DNA of 5,390 nt from Actinomycetes bacterium. Its GTDB lineage: Bacteria > Actinomycetota > Actinomycetes > Actinomycetales > Cellulomonadaceae. Location of the stretch: the NCBI GenBank assembly GCA_023460255.1, contig JAEWQZ010000233.1, forward strand, positions 1 to 5,390, given 5' to 3'. Made by a program: the position numbers and the translations under genes. Of the stretch, positions 4,287 through 5,390 are shown one piece after another. Each line of letters starts with the position of its first letter. Position 1 is the first letter of the stretch. The notes under the pieces were generated by a model. The model was not told where the DNA came from. It searched no databases and saw only the letters and a program-made list of their open reading frames with translations.

Positions 4287-5390
4287 GCCGAACTCCCAGT
4301 GCCACGGCTCGAGCGGGCCGGACCCGCCGGGGCCCATCGCCGGTGGGTGGACCCAGCCGTAGGCCGCCGCATGCTTGGCCATCCACAGGTAGTCGGGGTC
4401 GGAGAACTCGCCGACGGAGCCGAACCCCGAGAAGTCCACGGCCAGGCCCCGGCCGTGCTGGGACGTCCCGGGTGTGGCCGCCAGGTCACCCTTGGCCTCG
4501 CGTGCCGCGACCTGGCCCGCGAGGTCGCGGTACGTGCTCGACACGTCGAGGTTGCGGCCGAACGCTCGGCGGTACGCGCGGTTCAGGTCCTCGAGCGCGG
4601 CGGCTGCGTCGCAGCGCAGCAGCGCGCCCTTGGCGAAGTCGACCCCGCAGAGGAGGCGCAAGGGGATTGCGCCGTTCGGTGCGGCGTCCGTGGCGGCGAT
4701 GCGCGTGCGCAGGTTCCGGGCCGCCGCCTCGATCGCGGCGAGCTGGGCGGCCCGCTCAGCCGCGCGCTGGGCCTCGGCCGCCTCCTCGGCGGCCGCGAGC
4801 TCCGCCGCGACGTCGTCGGCAAGGAGCTTGATCTGCGCGGAGAGCGCGGCGACCTCCTGCGCGACGGCGAGCATGCGGGCGCTGGCCTCGAGGTCGAGGG
4901 CTGTCTCGGGGATGCCGAGCAGCTCACGCACCGCGGCCTCGAGATCGGCGAGGGACGTGCCGTCGAGGACGTCCTGGGTCATGCCCTGGTCGGAGCCCGG
5001 AGCGAGGCCGGCGGGCGTGCTGCCGGACGATGGCTCGGTGGGTGCGTCCTCGCGGGCCGTACCGTCGGCGCCCTCGGTGGCCGTGGGCACATCCGGCGTC
5101 GGCGTGGTGGCCGGGAGGTCGGCAGCGGGCGTACCCGTGTCGGGAGCAACGGCCGGCACCGAGGACGGCGCATCGGGCGCCGCGACCGGGGGCTGGCTCG
5201 CGGCCGAGAGGCTCGCCTGTGTGGCGTCGGCCGGGACGGCGGGCTGCTCGACGGCGGCGGTCGCGCCAGTGGGCTCCGCGACGGCGACGAGGGCGGTCAG
5301 CTCGGCGGCGGCCCGGTCCAGTGGGCTGACCGAGGCCTCGCCGATCATCGCCGCGGCGTCGGCGAGCACGGCGTCCGCCTCCGCCAGGGC
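4278..5390 (-). CDS. M15 family D-alanyl-D-alanine carboxypeptidase (VanY/LdcB type), N-terminus cut by window edge
   Basis: It should trim D-alanine from cell-wall peptide stems outside the membrane. The frame is open to base 5390, so the start is uncertain. A GTG at 5369 with GGAGG 8 nt before it is possible, but it would give a protein without a signal peptide, which is unlikely for this enzyme. Numbering from that codon: 1-30 Ala-rich helix; 31-128 low-complexity Pro/Ala/Thr linker; 138-227 Ala/Glu-rich helices, probably coiled coil; C241 and C253, a possible disulfide; 255-363 catalytic domain. Visible active-site elements are SSTYRDLAGQ (277-286, the substrate-binding S-x-x-R-x-x-x-x-Q), GTSQHGRGLAVDF (301-313, zinc ligands H305 and D312) and EPWHWEF (354-360, catalytic E354 and zinc ligand H357). 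All key residues are present, so it should be active. The gene ends in a tandem repeat with hairpins and is codirectional with the DUF2188 gene, 128 nt away. Confidence 0.9.
   Translation of the reverse strand, partial: ALAEADAVLADAAAMIGEASVSPLDRAAAELTALVAVAEPTGATAAVEQPAVPADATQASLSAASQPPVAAPDAPSSVPAVAPDTGTPAADLPATTPTPDVPTATEGADGTAREDAPTEPSSGSTPAGLAPGSDQGMTQDVLDGTSLADLEAAVRELLGIPETALDLEASARMLAVAQEVAALSAQIKLLADDVAAELAAAEEAAEAQRAAERAAQLAAIEAAARNLRTRIAATDAAPNGAIPLRLLCGVDFAKGALLRCDAAAALEDLNRAYRRAFGRNLDVSSTYRDLAGQVAAREAKGDLAATPGTSQHGRGLAVDFSGFGSVGEFSDPDYLWMAKHAAAYGWVHPPAMGPGGSGPLEPWHWEFGTH

Noticed and set aside
4150..4386. N-terminal extension of the DUF2188 gene to 4386
   Set aside because: It would overlap the peptidase gene and translate the tandem repeat; the ATG at 4149 has a strong Shine-Dalgarno and begins right at the conserved domain.
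4256..4831. Plus-strand Arg/Pro-rich open frame opposite the peptidase
   Set aside because: Composition is that of a GC-rich shadow; the catalytic M15 motifs are on the other strand.

Overview
The window is very GC-rich DNA. Its codons strongly favour G or C in the third position, GTG starts are common, and the -10 boxes are of the TAGCGT type. Together with small-protein families typical of Actinomycetota (DUF2188, DUF4383), this points to a high-GC actinobacterium. Cellulomonas or a relative in the Micrococcales is my best guess, but the sequence alone does not prove the genus. I see no rRNA, tRNA, CRISPR array, insertion sequence or phage gene. This looks like ordinary chromosome, not a mobile island.

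Layout, left to right. (1) Positions 1-1060, plus strand: the C-terminal part of an MFS-like membrane transporter, overlapping by 11 nt a 108-residue four-helix membrane protein; the two look translationally coupled. (2) Positions 1066-1254, minus strand: a 62-residue single-pass membrane protein that appears to be read from a leaderless mRNA. (3) Positions 1255-1392: a divergent promoter region with one TAGCGT box facing each way. (4) Positions 1393-2646, plus strand: a complete MFS transporter of the fucose-permease-like (FHS) type. (5) Positions 2665-5390, minus strand: four codirectional genes. In transcription order they are a secreted or cell-surface M15 (VanY/LdcB-type) peptidase running off the right edge, a DUF2188 protein, a DUF4383 membrane protein and a YrzE-like four-helix membrane protein.

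Nearly every product is at or in the membrane: two transporters, four small membrane proteins of unassigned function, and a peptidoglycan carboxypeptidase. The three small minus-strand genes (DUF2188, DUF4383, YrzE-like) have separate Shine-Dalgarno sites and gaps of 75-84 nt. They look like neighbours, possibly co-regulated, more than one tightly coupled operon.

The most notable structure lies at gene ends. At both convergent junctions (1051-1076 and 2641-2670) an inverted repeat places the two opposing stop codons in its two arms. The peptidase gene ends in a 25-bp tandem duplication carrying its stop codon and a hairpin in each copy. A further hairpin follows the DUF2188 gene. I found no convincing previously undescribed multi-gene system; the best leads are the MFS/small-membrane-protein pair and the gene-end hairpins.
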